A stretch of 64,000 bases of DNA from DSNY01 sp964539745 (GTDB lineage: Bacteria > Pseudomonadota > Gammaproteobacteria > Burkholderiales > Burkholderiaceae_F): positions 1 through 64,000 of the forward strand of contig CAZIJU010000006.1 in assembly GCA_964539745.1 (NCBI GenBank), in the 5' to 3' direction. Under the pieces are notes generated by a model. The model searched no databases. It was not told the DNA's origin and worked only from the letters and a program-made list of their open reading frames with translations. This document shows positions 25,483 through 34,743 of the stretch, piece after piece. Position 1 is the stretch's first letter, and the number at the start of each line of letters is the position of its first letter. The position numbers and the translations under genes are program-made.

Positions 25483-25706
25483 CAGGCGGAGCTGAGCACG
25501 GGATGATCGACCTGGAGCGCGGCGTATTCGAGCGCGGCCTTGACGTCTCCCGGTTCGAGATACGGGTAGTCGGCGAGGATTTCTTCGGTAGAGGCCCCGT
25601 TGGCCAGCAGGTCCAGGATGTCCTTGACGCGAACGCGCATCCCTCGGATGCATGGGCGTCCGCTGCAGACATTGGGGTCGGTCGTGATCCGATGCAGTTC
25701 GCTCAT
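25482..25706 (-). CDS. DUF433 antitoxin
   Basis: A 74-aa DUF433 protein: HRITTDPNVCSGRPCIRGMRVRV, then ILDLLANGASTEEILADYPYL and a C-terminal DVKAALEYAA helix. DUF433 proteins carry a winged/HTH-like fold and act as antitoxins to DUF5615/PIN toxins. It is first gene of a two-gene operon overlapping the toxin start by one base; autoregulation is typical of the class. It lies about 80 bp downstream of uvrA on the same strand. Confidence 0.88.
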   Translation of the reverse strand: MSELHRITTDPNVCSGRPCIRGMRVRVKDILDLLANGASTEEILADYPYLEPGDVKAALEYAALQVDHPVLSSA

Positions 25707-25785
25707 TCCGAACCTCGTTTGCTTCTCGAGGTCAATGTGCTCCGCCGGGCTCCGACCGGCAAGCCGCGGAGCAGCGCGCGTCGCG

Positions 25786-28638
25786 CTACGCCGCCTTCCG
25801 CTCGCGCCCGCGCGCGAGCGCCGTAGCGAGATAGCGCCCCGTGTAGCTCGCCGGGTTGGCGGCGATCTCTTCCGGCGCGCCGGCGGCGACGATGCGACCG
25901 CCGGCGTCGCCGCCCTCGGGGCCGAGGTCGATCACCCAGTCCGCGGTCTTGATCACGTCGAGGTTGTGTTCGATGACCACCACCGTGTTGCCGGCGTCGC
26001 GCAGTTGGTGCAGCACGCGCAGCAGCAGGTCGATGTCGTGGAAGTGCAGCCCGGTCGTCGGTTCGTCGAGGATGTAGAGCGTGCGTCCCGTGTCGCGCTT
26101 GGACAGCTCGAGCGAAAGCTTCACGCGCTGCGCCTCGCCGCCGGACAGCGTCGTCGCGCTCTGGCCGAGGCGGATGTAGCCGAGGCCTACGTCGGTCAGC
26201 GTCTGCAGCTTGCGCGCGATCGCCGGCACCGCCTCGAAGAACTCGGCCGCCTGCTCGACCGTGAGATCGAGCACCTGCGCGATGTTCAGCCCCTTGTACA
26301 GCACCTCGAGCGTCTCGCGGTTGTAGCGCGTGCCGCGACAGGTGTCGCACGTGACGTAGACGTCGGGCAGGAAGTGCATCTCGACGCGGATCAGGCCGTC
26401 GCCCTGGCATGCCTCGCAGCGGCCGCCTTTGACGTTGAACGAAAAGCGCCCGGCCTCGTAGCCGCGCTCGCGCGCGGTCGGCGTTCCGGCGAACAGTTCG
26501 CGGATCGGCGTGAACAGTCCCGTGTACGTGGCCGGATTGCTGCGCGGTGTGCGCCCGATCGGGCTCTGGTCGACGCTGATGATCTTGTCGAAGTGCTCGA
26601 GCCCCTCGATCGATTCGTACGGTGCCGGTTCGGCGGTCGCGCCGTACAGGTGCCGCGCCACCGCGGCCGCGAGCGTGTCGTTGATCAGGGTCGACTTGCC
26701 CGAGCCCGATACGCCGGTCACGCAGACGAGCAGCCCGACCGGCAGCTCCAGGTCGACGTTCTTCAGGTTGTTGCCGCGCGCGCCGCCGAGCTTGAGCCAG
26801 TGCAGGCCCGGTCGCGTGCGCGCTTGCGGCACCGCGATGCACTTGCGGCCCGCGAGATATGCACCGGTCAGCGATTCGGGCGACGCCTCGATGTCTTCGG
26901 GCCGGCCCTCCGCGACGACGCGGCCGCCGTGCTCGCCGGCGCCGGGACCCATGTCGACGACGTGATCGGCCGCCCGGATCGCATCCTCGTCGTGTTCGAC
27001 GACGAGCACCGTGTTGCCGAGGTCGCGTAGCTGCTTCAGCGTGCCGATCAGCCGGTCGTTGTCGCGCTGGTGCAGCCCGATCGACGGCTCGTCGAGCACG
27101 TACATCACGCCCGTCAGTCCGGAGCCGATCTGCGACGCGAGCCTGATGCGCTGCGACTCGCCGCCCGACAGCGTGTCGGCGGCTCGGTCGAGCGTCAGAT
27201 ATGTCAACCCGACGTCGTTCAGGAACTTCAGGCGCGCCGCGATCTCGCGCACGATGCGCCCGCCGATCTCCTGCTTCGCGCCTTCGAGCCGCAGCGCGTC
27301 GAAGTAATCGCGCACGTCGGCGAGCGTCATCCGCTCGATTTCGTAGATGGCGCGGCGCTGATCGCCGTCGCCTACGAAGACGAAGCGCGCTTCGCGCCGC
27401 AGGCGCGAGCCTGCGCATTCGGGGCATCGTCTGGCCGCGCGGTACTTGCCGAGCTCTTCACGCACCGCCGGCGAGTCGGTTTCGCGCCAACGCCGCTCCA
27501 TGTTCGGCAGCACACCTTCGAACGGGTGGCGGCGGACGATCCTGCGGCCCTTGTCGTTCGTATACGAAAACGCGATCTCGACGCCGCTGCTGCCGCGCAG
27601 GACCTGTTCGCGGAAGTCGGCGGGCAGCGAATCCCACGGCGCGTCGATGTCGACGCCAGCGTGTTTGGCGAGTGCGACCAGCATCTGGAAGTAGTACTGG
27701 TTGCGCGCGTCCCAGCCGCGGATCGCGCCGCTGGCGAGCGACAACTCGGGATGTGCGACGACGCGCCGTTCGTCGAAGAATTCGACCGTGCCCAGCCCGT
27801 CGCAGCTCGGGCACGCACCCGTCGGGTTGTTGAACGAAAACAGCCGTGGATCGAGGTCTGGCAGCGAATAGCCGCAGATCGGGCAGGTGTGGCGGTTGGA
27901 GAACGCCGCTTCGGTGCCGTTGTCGACGTCGAGCAGCAGCGCGCGGCCGTCGGCGATGCGAAGCGCGGTCTCGAACGACTCGGCGAGGCGCTGCCGCGCA
28001 TCGGCGCGCACCTTCAGCCGGTCGACGACGACGTCGATCGAGTGCTTTTCGTTCTTCGCGAGCGCCGGAAGGTCCTCGGCCTCGACGATCGCACCGTCGA
28101 TGCGGAATCGCACGAAGCCCTGCGCCTGCAGATCCTCGAACAGCTCGCCGAATCCGCCCTTGCGCTCGTGGACCACGGGTGCGAGCACGACGAGTCGGGT
28201 ATCGGCCGGCAGGGCGAGTGCCGCGTCGACCATCTGCGAGACGCTCTGCGCGGCGAGCGCCTGTTCCGGATGATCGGGGCAGTGCGGTTGTCCGACGCGC
28301 GCGTACAGCAGCCGCAGGTAGTCGTGGATCTCCGTGACGGTGCCGACGGTCGAGCGCGGGTTGTGGCCGGCCGCCTTCTGCTCGATCGCAATCGCCGGCG
28401 ACAGCCCTTCGATCAGGTCGACGTCGGGCTTTTCCATCAGTTGCAGGAACTGCCGCGCGTAGGCGGACAGCGACTCGACGTAGCGGCGCTGCCCTTCCGC
28501 GTACAGCGTGTCGAACGCGAGCGAACTCTTGCCCGAGCCTGACAGCCCGGTGATCACGACGAGCTTGTTCCGCGGCAGATCGAGCGCAACGTCCTTCAGG
28601 TTGTGCGTGCGTGCGCCGCGGATTCGGATCTGTTCCAT
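25786..28638 (-). CDS. uvrA: excinuclease ABC subunit A
   Basis: Damage-recognition ATPase of nucleotide excision repair, 950 aa. Two ABC modules: Walker A GLSGSGKSS (about 30) and GVSGSGKST (about 640), signatures LSGGESQRIRLA and LSGGEAQRVKLS. Two zinc modules, CPICGY...CPSCDGLG and CEACQGDG...CDTCRGTRY. Start ATG 28638 (MEQIRIRGARTHNLKD) matches the family; the frame is open nine codons upstream. It diverges from the MFS gene, 231 bp apart. Confidence 0.97.
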   Translation of the reverse strand: MEQIRIRGARTHNLKDVALDLPRNKLVVITGLSGSGKSSLAFDTLYAEGQRRYVESLSAYARQFLQLMEKPDVDLIEGLSPAIAIEQKAAGHNPRSTVGTVTEIHDYLRLLYARVGQPHCPDHPEQALAAQSVSQMVDAALALPADTRLVVLAPVVHERKGGFGELFEDLQAQGFVRFRIDGAIVEAEDLPALAKNEKHSIDVVVDRLKVRADARQRLAESFETALRIADGRALLLDVDNGTEAAFSNRHTCPICGYSLPDLDPRLFSFNNPTGACPSCDGLGTVEFFDERRVVAHPELSLASGAIRGWDARNQYYFQMLVALAKHAGVDIDAPWDSLPADFREQVLRGSSGVEIAFSYTNDKGRRIVRRHPFEGVLPNMERRWRETDSPAVREELGKYRAARRCPECAGSRLRREARFVFVGDGDQRRAIYEIERMTLADVRDYFDALRLEGAKQEIGGRIVREIAARLKFLNDVGLTYLTLDRAADTLSGGESQRIRLASQIGSGLTGVMYVLDEPSIGLHQRDNDRLIGTLKQLRDLGNTVLVVEHDEDAIRAADHVVDMGPGAGEHGGRVVAEGRPEDIEASPESLTGAYLAGRKCIAVPQARTRPGLHWLKLGGARGNNLKNVDLELPVGLLVCVTGVSGSGKSTLINDTLAAAVARHLYGATAEPAPYESIEGLEHFDKIISVDQSPIGRTPRSNPATYTGLFTPIRELFAGTPTARERGYEAGRFSFNVKGGRCEACQGDGLIRVEMHFLPDVYVTCDTCRGTRYNRETLEVLYKGLNIAQVLDLTVEQAAEFFEAVPAIARKLQTLTDVGLGYIRLGQSATTLSGGEAQRVKLSLELSKRDTGRTLYILDEPTTGLHFHDIDLLLRVLHQLRDAGNTVVVIEHNLDVIKTADWVIDLGPEGGDAGGRIVAAGAPEEIAANPASYTGRYLATALARGRERKAA

Positions 28639-28869
28639 GAGCGTCGGACTGGGTGAGCGAACCAAACACTATAGAAAAACCCGGCGCTGCACGCGCAGGT
28701 GGCACGTGCAGCGCGGGCGCGGACCCGGCGCGTTGCTCGCGCGCGCAGCCGCACCGTTGGATCGAGCCGCAGGCGGATCGACTACCATTCGCTTCCCGCG
28801 CGCGCCCGCGGGTACGCGGGCGCGCCCGCACCAGGGCGCGGCTACGCCGCCCGCTCCGACCCTTCCGCC

Positions 28870-30105
28870 ATGGCCGCCGCCGACCGCATGTCGCCGCTGG
28901 AGATCCGCGCGAGCGTCTCGCTCGCTTCGATCTTCGCGCTGCGCATGCTCGGGCTGTTCCTGATCCTGCCGGTGTTCGCGGTGCACGCGCGCGGGCTCGC
29001 CGGCGCGCAGGACGCGGCGACGAGCGCAACACTGGTGGGCCTCGCGCTGGGCATCTACGGACTGACGCAAGGCATCCTGCAGATCCCGTACGGCGCGCTG
29101 AGCGATCGCTACGGCCGCAAGCCCTTGATCGTGATCGGGCTCGTGCTGTTCGCGATCGGCAGCTTCGTCGCCGCGGCCGCCGACGACATCTGGTTGACGA
29201 TCGTCGGCCGCGCGATCCAGGGTGCCGGCGCCGTGTCTGCGGCCGTGACCGCGTTCATCGCCGACGCAACCCGTGACGAGCATCGAACGAAGGCGATGGC
29301 GCTGGTCGGGGCATCGATCGGCCTGACTTTCGCGCTGTCCCTGGTCGGCGCGCCTCCGCTTTACGCGGCGATCGGCATGAGCGGACTGTTCGCGCTGACG
29401 GGCGTGCTCGCGATCGCAGCGATCGGCGTCGTGCTGTGGGTCGTTCCGCCGGCGCCGCCGAAGATCCACCACGAAGACCCGGCGCGCTGGCGCGACGTCG
29501 TGCTGCATCCGGAACTGTTGCGCTTGAACATCGGCATTTTCGTTCTGCACACGGTGCAAATGGCGACCTTCGTCGTCGTGCCGGTGCTGCTGGTCGAGCG
29601 CGGCGGGCTGCCGCTCGCCCAGCACTGGCGGATCTACCTGCCGGTCGTGCTCGCGTCGTTTGCGCTGATGATGCCGCCGATCGTCGCGGCCGAGCGCCGC
29701 GGGCGGATGCGCATGCTGTTTCTGGGCGCGATCGGGCTGCTCGTCGTCGTGCAACTCGGCTACGCGTGGTTCGCGCCTTCGCTCGCATGGCTCGCTTGGT
29801 GGCTGCTGCTGTTCTTCGTCGCTTTCAACATCCTCGAAGCGAGCCTCCCCTCGCTGACCTCGCGCGTGGCGCCGGCGGCGCACAAGGGTCTGGCGCTCGG
29901 GATCTACAACACGACGCAGTCGATCGGGCTGTTTGCCGGCGGTGCGGCGGGCGGCTGGCTCGCCGCGCGCGCCGGCAGCGCGGGCGTCTTCTACGCGGCG
30001 GCTGCGCTGCTCGCGGCGTGGTGGCTCCTCGCCACGGGCATGCGCGAGCCACCGCGCAGGGCGCGCGGCGAACCCATTGCCGTCGGCGAGGCCGCACCGC
30101 GCTGA
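28870..30105 (+). CDS. MFS transporter
   Basis: A 411-aa, 12-helix major facilitator with the loop 2-3 motif GALSDRYGRKPLI and an early segment FALRMLGLFLILPVFAVHA. It belongs to the YceL/YajR-like group found between uvrA and ssb in Burkholderiales. The substrate is unknown; efflux is the likeliest role. ATG 28870 starts the family-like N-terminus. Confidence 0.92.
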   Translation: MAAADRMSPLEIRASVSLASIFALRMLGLFLILPVFAVHARGLAGAQDAATSATLVGLALGIYGLTQGILQIPYGALSDRYGRKPLIVIGLVLFAIGSFVAAAADDIWLTIVGRAIQGAGAVSAAVTAFIADATRDEHRTKAMALVGASIGLTFALSLVGAPPLYAAIGMSGLFALTGVLAIAAIGVVLWVVPPAPPKIHHEDPARWRDVVLHPELLRLNIGIFVLHTVQMATFVVVPVLLVERGGLPLAQHWRIYLPVVLASFALMMPPIVAAERRGRMRMLFLGAIGLLVVVQLGYAWFAPSLAWLAWWLLLFFVAFNILEASLPSLTSRVAPAAHKGLALGIYNTTQSIGLFAGGAAGGWLAARAGSAGVFYAAAALLAAWWLLATGMREPPRRARGEPIAVGEAAPR

Positions 30106-30181
30106 CGCGGTCCGGAGAACCGGGCGCGGAAGGTATCATGCCGTCCTCCCGCTTGCGTGCGACGAACAAGGAGACGAGCGC

Positions 30182-30661
30182 ATGGCCTCCGTCAACAAGG
30201 TCATCCTGATCGGCAACCTCGGCCGCGACCCCGAAACGCGCTACACGGCCGACGGCACGGCGATCGCCAACGTGTCGATCGCGACCACGCGCCGCTACAA
30301 GGATGCGTCCGGACAGCAGCAGGAGGAGACCGAGTGGCACCGCGTGGCCTTCTTCGGCCGACTCGCCGAGATCGCGGGCGAGTATCTGCGCAAGGGGCGC
30401 TCCGTGTACGTCGAAGGGCGGCTCCGAACGCGCAAGTGGACGGACAAGGACGGCAACGAGAAATACACGACCGAGATCGTCGCCGAAAACATGCAGATGC
30501 TCGGCTCGCGCGAGGGCATGGGCGGTGCGGATCGAGGCGGCGACATCGACGTCGCCGAGCCGCAAGCGCCGCGTGCGGGCAGGACGGGCCAGCGATCCGC
30601 CCAGGATGCGGCCAAACCCGCACCGAACATCGCAGACATGGACGATGACATCCCGTTCTGA
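30182..30661 (+). CDS. ssb: single-stranded DNA-binding protein
   Basis: A 159-aa SSB: the OB fold at residues 1-110 (SVNKVILIGNLGRDPETRY, EWHRVAFFGRLAEIAGEYL, KGRSVYVEGRL), a flexible Gly/Ala/Pro linker, and the acidic tip MDDDIPF that binds repair partners. Shine-Dalgarno aaggaga precedes the ATG. An intrinsic terminator lies about 100 bp downstream, within the start of the next gene. Confidence 0.97.
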   Translation: MASVNKVILIGNLGRDPETRYTADGTAIANVSIATTRRYKDASGQQQEETEWHRVAFFGRLAEIAGEYLRKGRSVYVEGRLRTRKWTDKDGNEKYTTEIVAENMQMLGSREGMGGADRGGDIDVAEPQAPRAGRTGQRSAQDAAKPAPNIADMDDDIPF

Positions 30662-30721
30662 TGCCGCCGCCGCAGCAGCCGCAGCGGATCAGGCGCGAAC
30701 GGCGGCTCGACGCGTCCGGAG

Positions 30722-32383
30722 ATGACACCGCTGGCATACCGGCTCGACACATGGAAGCGAGAAGGCGCCCACGGGCGCCTTTTTCTTCTGGGCGCTGCCT
30801 TCGTCGGGCTGTATCTGGCGCTCGATGCCGTCACGTACGTCTTTCCGAGCGAACCGTTCGCGGCGACCCCGTGGAACCCTCAGCCCGCGTTCGCGCTCGC
30901 GCTGATCGTGCTCGGTGGTGCGGCGTTCGCGCCTGCGGTGCTCGCCGCCGCCGTCCTGGCCGAGACCGTCGTGCGCGAAGCGCCCGGCGGCAGTTTCGGT
31001 TTCGTCGTCGCCTCCGCCGGCATGGGCCTGGCATACGTGTTGACGGGTCTGGCGGTCCGGTCGAAGACGGCATTCGCCGCCGGCGCGCTGTCGCTGCGCG
31101 ATCTGACGTGGTTCGTCGCGTTCGCCGCGCTGGGCACCGTGCTGTCGTCGGTCGTCTACGTCGGCGCCTACCTGGCTGACGGCACGCTGCCCCAGGAGCG
31201 TGCCACCCGGGTGTTCCTGCGGCTTGCCGTCGGCGATGCGCTCGGGCTGGTCGGTGTCGCGCCGCTGCTCGTCTACCTGGCGCGGGCAACGCTGCTGCCG
31301 CCGGCCGACGCCGGCGCACCGCGCCGCGCGGCGCTGCGCGACTTCGCCGTGTTCGTCCTCGTGCTCGGGCTGACGCTGCTGCTGGTTTTCGCGATCACGC
31401 CGTTCGACGAGTTCCGGATGTCGTACCTGCTGTTTCTGCCGATGATCGCGTTCGCGCTGCGCCAGGGGGCGGCCGGTGCGGCGCTCGCGGTGCCGCTGGC
31501 GCAACTCGGGGTGATCGTCTCGCTGTACGTGCTGGGTGAGCGGGCGGCCACCGCGTTCGAGTTCCAGATGCTGCTGCTCGCACTTTCGCTGACGACACTT
31601 TACTTCGGAGCGCTCGCCGAGGAGCGCGCGCGCGCGGCCGAGGCGCTGGCTCAGCGCGAGCAGCAGTTGCGCGAGCAGCAGGCGCGTCTGAACGAGGCGC
31701 AGCGCATGGCGGCCGCGGCCGAACTGGCGGCGTCGCTCGCGCACGAACTGAACCAGCCGCTGTCGGCGATCGGTACCTACGCCGGCGCGTGCCGGATGCT
31801 CGCCGCCGGCGGCGAGGCGTCGCGCCGCGAGCTGCAGGAGGCGCTGACGCAGGTCGTGCGCGAGAGCGCGCGCGCCGGCGAGTTCGTGCGGCGCATGCGC
31901 GACTTCTTCCGCACCGGTGCTGCCGACCTGAAACGCACCGCGCCGGCGGCGCTGATCGACGCGGCGCACGATCAGGTGCGCGACCGCCTCGCGCGTCACG
32001 GCGTGTCCTGGTCGAGCCGGATCGAGCCGGACCTGCCCGCGGTGGCGGTCGATCGCGTGCAGATCGGCACCGTGCTCGGCAACCTGCTCGCCAACGCGAT
32101 CGAAGCCGTCGACGGCGCACCTGCGCCGCGCGCGATCGAGGTGCGTGCGCTGCGTTCGGGCGACGGTCGGGTGCGCATCGAGGTCGAAGACAGCGGACCC
32201 GGTGTCGCGCTCGAAGTGCGCGACCGCCTGTTCCAGCCGATGGCCACGACCAAACCGGGCGGAATGGGTCTGGGGCTTGCGATGGCGCGCACGATCGCGC
32301 AGCGGCATGGTGGTAGCCTGTGGTTCGACGCGACGCGATCGAGAACCACGTTTTGTCTGGAGTTGCCCGCCGATGAACGCTGA
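30722..32383 (+). CDS. MASE1-domain sensor histidine kinase
   Basis: A 553-aa membrane kinase. An N-terminal MASE1-like region with about eight transmembrane helices (18-305) precedes a coiled linker (EERARAAEALAQREQQLREQ), then a HisKA-type dimerisation domain with phospho-His341 in SLAHELNQPLSAIG, and an HATPase_c domain (NLLANAIEAV, EDSGPGVAL, GGMGLGLAMARTIAQ). The H-box is of the FixL/DctB kind, matching the FixJ-type regulator downstream, whose start overlaps by 11 bp. Ligand unknown. A terminator hairpin lies inside its first 21 codons. Confidence 0.88.
   Translation: MTPLAYRLDTWKREGAHGRLFLLGAAFVGLYLALDAVTYVFPSEPFAATPWNPQPAFALALIVLGGAAFAPAVLAAAVLAETVVREAPGGSFGFVVASAGMGLAYVLTGLAVRSKTAFAAGALSLRDLTWFVAFAALGTVLSSVVYVGAYLADGTLPQERATRVFLRLAVGDALGLVGVAPLLVYLARATLLPPADAGAPRRAALRDFAVFVLVLGLTLLLVFAITPFDEFRMSYLLFLPMIAFALRQGAAGAALAVPLAQLGVIVSLYVLGERAATAFEFQMLLLALSLTTLYFGALAEERARAAEALAQREQQLREQQARLNEAQRMAAAAELAASLAHELNQPLSAIGTYAGACRMLAAGGEASRRELQEALTQVVRESARAGEFVRRMRDFFRTGAADLKRTAPAALIDAAHDQVRDRLARHGVSWSSRIEPDLPAVAVDRVQIGTVLGNLLANAIEAVDGAPAPRAIEVRALRSGDGRVRIEVEDSGPGVALEVRDRLFQPMATTKPGGMGLGLAMARTIAQRHGGSLWFDATRSRTTFCLELPADER
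30763..30788 (+). terminator. intrinsic terminator after ssb, inside the kinase ORF
   Basis: Stem AGGCGCC (30763-30769)/GGCGCCT (30774-30780) with a CACG loop, followed by ttttcttct (T-rich to about 30788). It is correctly placed to end ssb transcripts but overlaps codons 14-21 of the histidine kinase. Confidence 0.8.
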
Positions 32384-33035
32384 GGCCGCCCCGCTCGGGG
32401 ACAACGCGCACTTCGAAGGATCGACCGTCTACGTCGTCGAGGACGACAAGGCGGTTCGCGAGTCGCTGCTTCTGCTGCTGCGGCTGCGCGGCTATGCGCC
32501 GAGCGGTCACGAAAGCGCGGAGGAGTTCCTGCAGCTCGATACGCTGCAGCGGCCCGCCTGTGCGCTGGTCGATGTGCGGTTGCCGGGGATCGACGGCCTG
32601 GCGCTGCAGCGCCGGCTCAAGGAGCGCCACCCGGGGCTGCCGGTGATCGTGATCACCGGCCACGGCGACGTGGCCACGGCGCGCAGCGCCCTGCGCGACG
32701 GCGCAGTCGACTTTCTCGAAAAGCCAATCGACGAGAACGAGTTGCTCGACGCCGTCGCGGTCGCGCTGGCCAGCGACCGGCGCCGCGTGGCGCAGGCGCG
32801 CGACCGCGAGGAGATCGCAGCCCGGCTGGCGCGGCTCACCGCGCGCGAACTGGAGGTTTTCGAGCGCATCACCAACGGGCAGCACAACCGCGAAATCGCC
32901 GAGGAATTCGGCATCAGTCCGCGCACGGTCGAGGTGCACCGCTCGCGCATCATGGAGAAGCTGCAGGCACGCCGTGTCGCGGACCTGTTCCGGCTGCGCT
33001 TCGAGCTGGAACAGACGAGCCCGCCGGCCACGTAA
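32373..33035 (+). CDS. FixJ/NarL-type response regulator
   Basis: A 220-aa regulator: a receiver domain with Asp pair in YVVEDDKAV and phospho-Asp67 in ALVDVRLPG, GHGDVATARSALRDGAVDFLEKP characteristic of FixJ-like receivers, and a LuxR-type HTH at about 155-212 (LTARELEVFERITNGQHNREIAEEFGISPRTVEVHRSRIMEKL). It is the evident partner of the overlapping MASE1 kinase. Target genes are unknown. Confidence 0.93.
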   Translation: MNAEAAPLGDNAHFEGSTVYVVEDDKAVRESLLLLLRLRGYAPSGHESAEEFLQLDTLQRPACALVDVRLPGIDGLALQRRLKERHPGLPVIVITGHGDVATARSALRDGAVDFLEKPIDENELLDAVAVALASDRRRVAQARDREEIAARLARLTARELEVFERITNGQHNREIAEEFGISPRTVEVHRSRIMEKLQARRVADLFRLRFELEQTSPPAT

Positions 33036-33449
33036 TCCGGTCAGTTGAGGAAGCGCGGCGCGGCAAGCCGGGCCTCGAACCCGTTGCACGCGCTGTGACG
33101 GACATCGGTGGCGGCGCGGCGCGCCGCAAACCCTGCGGTGGCACGGCTGGCGGACGTCGTCGTGCGGTACGCGCGCCGCGCTGGTCGATGTCGCCGGCCG
33201 CAACCGCGCGCTCGCGTTCGCCTCGCCGGCGAGCCGCCTGCGGGTTCGGCGCGTTCGTTCAGGCTTGTACGTACGCTGTTGTGCGAATTTCGCGGCTTGC
33301 GGCGCGCCGGTATCGTGTGACCGTCGTTGCGCGACTGCGGCATCGGCGGCCGACCAACGCCGCCGACTGCGACGCGAATCCACGGCGGTTGCGCGACGGT
33401 GATCAGCGACGGCAGCAAGCAAGCGAGGTCATTTCCTCCTCGCATTGAC
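33036..33449. other. unassigned intergenic region, possible small RNA
   Basis: About 410 bp without a recognised gene lie between the response regulator and an intrinsic terminator. Frames crossing it translate to Arg-rich, featureless sequence. The terminator at 33450-33486 is too far from the regulator stop to be an ordinary 3' end, so a small RNA ending there is possible. Weak promoter-like matches (ttcgcg ... tatcgt near 33287-33315) are not convincing. Confidence 0.35.
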
Positions 33450-33486
33450 GCCCGCGGAGGCCGCAAGGCGCCGCGGGCTTTTTTTT
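33450..33486 (+). terminator. strong intrinsic terminator upstream of CPA2 antiporter
   Basis: GCCCGCGG (33450-33457) pairs with CCGCGGGC (33471-33478); inside is a short GCC-GCAA-GGC hairpin with a GNRA loop; eight or so T residues follow (33479-33486). Confidence 0.88.
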
Positions 33487-33531
33487 GGCTACGATCCGAC
33501 CGCGCGTGCGCACACCCGCAGCGCTTCGGCG

Positions 33532-34743
33532 ATGACCGACTCGAGCTTCCTTCCCGAGTGGCCCGCGAACTGGCCCGGCGCGTTGTCGCTGGCGCTGCTC
33601 GTGCTCGCGGCAGCCGTGGCCGGCGAGTTCGCGGCACGCTGGCGCGTGCCGCGCCTGGTCGGCTACACGCTGGCCGGCTTCGTGTTCGCGCTGCTCGCTT
33701 ACGGACTTGCGCAGGTCGACCTGGTGGCGATCGCGCCGGCCGACGCGGAACTGGCGATCGGCATCGCCGCCGCACTGATCCTGTTCGACCTTGGCCAGCG
33801 GGTCTCCTGGGGCTGGCTGCAGCGCAACCCCGCGCTCGGCGCCACCAGCGTGGCCGAGAGCCTGCTGACCTTCGGTGCGGTGTTCGTCGCGCTGCGCGCG
33901 CTCGGCATGACCGCGCTGCCGGCGGCGATGATCGCGGCGATCGCGATCGCGACGTCGCCGGCGGTCGTGCTCGCGGTCACGCGCGAAGTGCGCGCGCAGG
34001 GGCAGCTCACCGAGCGGGTGCTGCTGCTGACGGCGCTGAACTGCGTCTACGCGATCGTGCTGTCGACGCTGATGCTCGCGTGGGCGCACGTCGAGTCGCG
34101 CGGCGTGCTCGACACCTGGGTTCTGCAGCCGCTTTACCTCGTTTTCGGCGCGCTGATCCTCGCCGCAGCGGCGGCGCACGGCATGCTCGTCGTGCTGCGC
34201 TACGTCGGCCGCGAGCGCGCGAGCCAGATCGCGGTCGTGCTCGCCTGCGTCGGCGTGGTCTTCGCGCTGGCGCAGGTGCTGCGGCTTTCGCCGCTGCTGG
34301 CGCTGCTGACCTTCGGCGCCTTCGCGCGCGCGTTCGACCGCGAGCGGCGCCTGATGGCGGCCGATCTCGGCCTGCCCGCGGCACTCGCGGCGCTGATCTT
34401 CTTCGCGCTGTCCTTCGCGACGGTCGACTTCTCGTTGCTCGCGCCCGCGTGGCTGCCGGCGATCGTCCTCGTTCTGGTCCGCGTCGCGGCGAAGGTCGCC
34501 GCGAGCCTCGCGCTGGCTCACGCTTCGGCGCTGGCGTGGCGCAAGGGCGCGTGGCTCGGCGTGGGCCTGGCCCCGATGTCCGCGGTCGGGCTGCTGCTGT
34601 CGCGCGAGCTGGCGGTGAACTATCCGCAGCTCGGTGCGCAGGTGGGTGCGGTGATCTTCGCCAGCGTTTTCCTGCTGCAGATCGGCGGGGCGCTGTTGCT
34701 CGCCTGGGCGCTGCGCGCCACCGGCGAAGCGAGGCAGACGTGA
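33532..34743 (+). CDS. CPA2-type cation:proton antiporter, membrane domain only
   Basis: A 403-aa membrane protein with 11-13 predicted helices: VGYTLAGFVFALLAYGLAQV, then ALILFDLGQRVSWGWL, and IAIATSPAVVLAVTREV in the place of the ion-binding discontinuous helices. It lacks the RCK domain of the Kef-type protein at 19940. The substrate ion is unknown. ATG 33532 lies 46 bp after the terminator; its stop overlaps the ybdK-like start (GTGA). Confidence 0.82.
   Translation: MTDSSFLPEWPANWPGALSLALLVLAAAVAGEFAARWRVPRLVGYTLAGFVFALLAYGLAQVDLVAIAPADAELAIGIAAALILFDLGQRVSWGWLQRNPALGATSVAESLLTFGAVFVALRALGMTALPAAMIAAIAIATSPAVVLAVTREVRAQGQLTERVLLLTALNCVYAIVLSTLMLAWAHVESRGVLDTWVLQPLYLVFGALILAAAAAHGMLVVLRYVGRERASQIAVVLACVGVVFALAQVLRLSPLLALLTFGAFARAFDRERRLMAADLGLPAALAALIFFALSFATVDFSLLAPAWLPAIVLVLVRVAAKVAASLALAHASALAWRKGAWLGVGLAPMSAVGLLLSRELAVNYPQLGAQVGAVIFASVFLLQIGGALLLAWALRATGEARQT

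Noticed and set aside
33041..33775. 244-aa minus-strand ORF across the orphan terminator
   Set aside because: Crosses a strong hairpin and the antiporter start; Arg/Ser-rich without a recognisable fold. An internal ATG after aggagga near 33434 was considered, but its product looks random.
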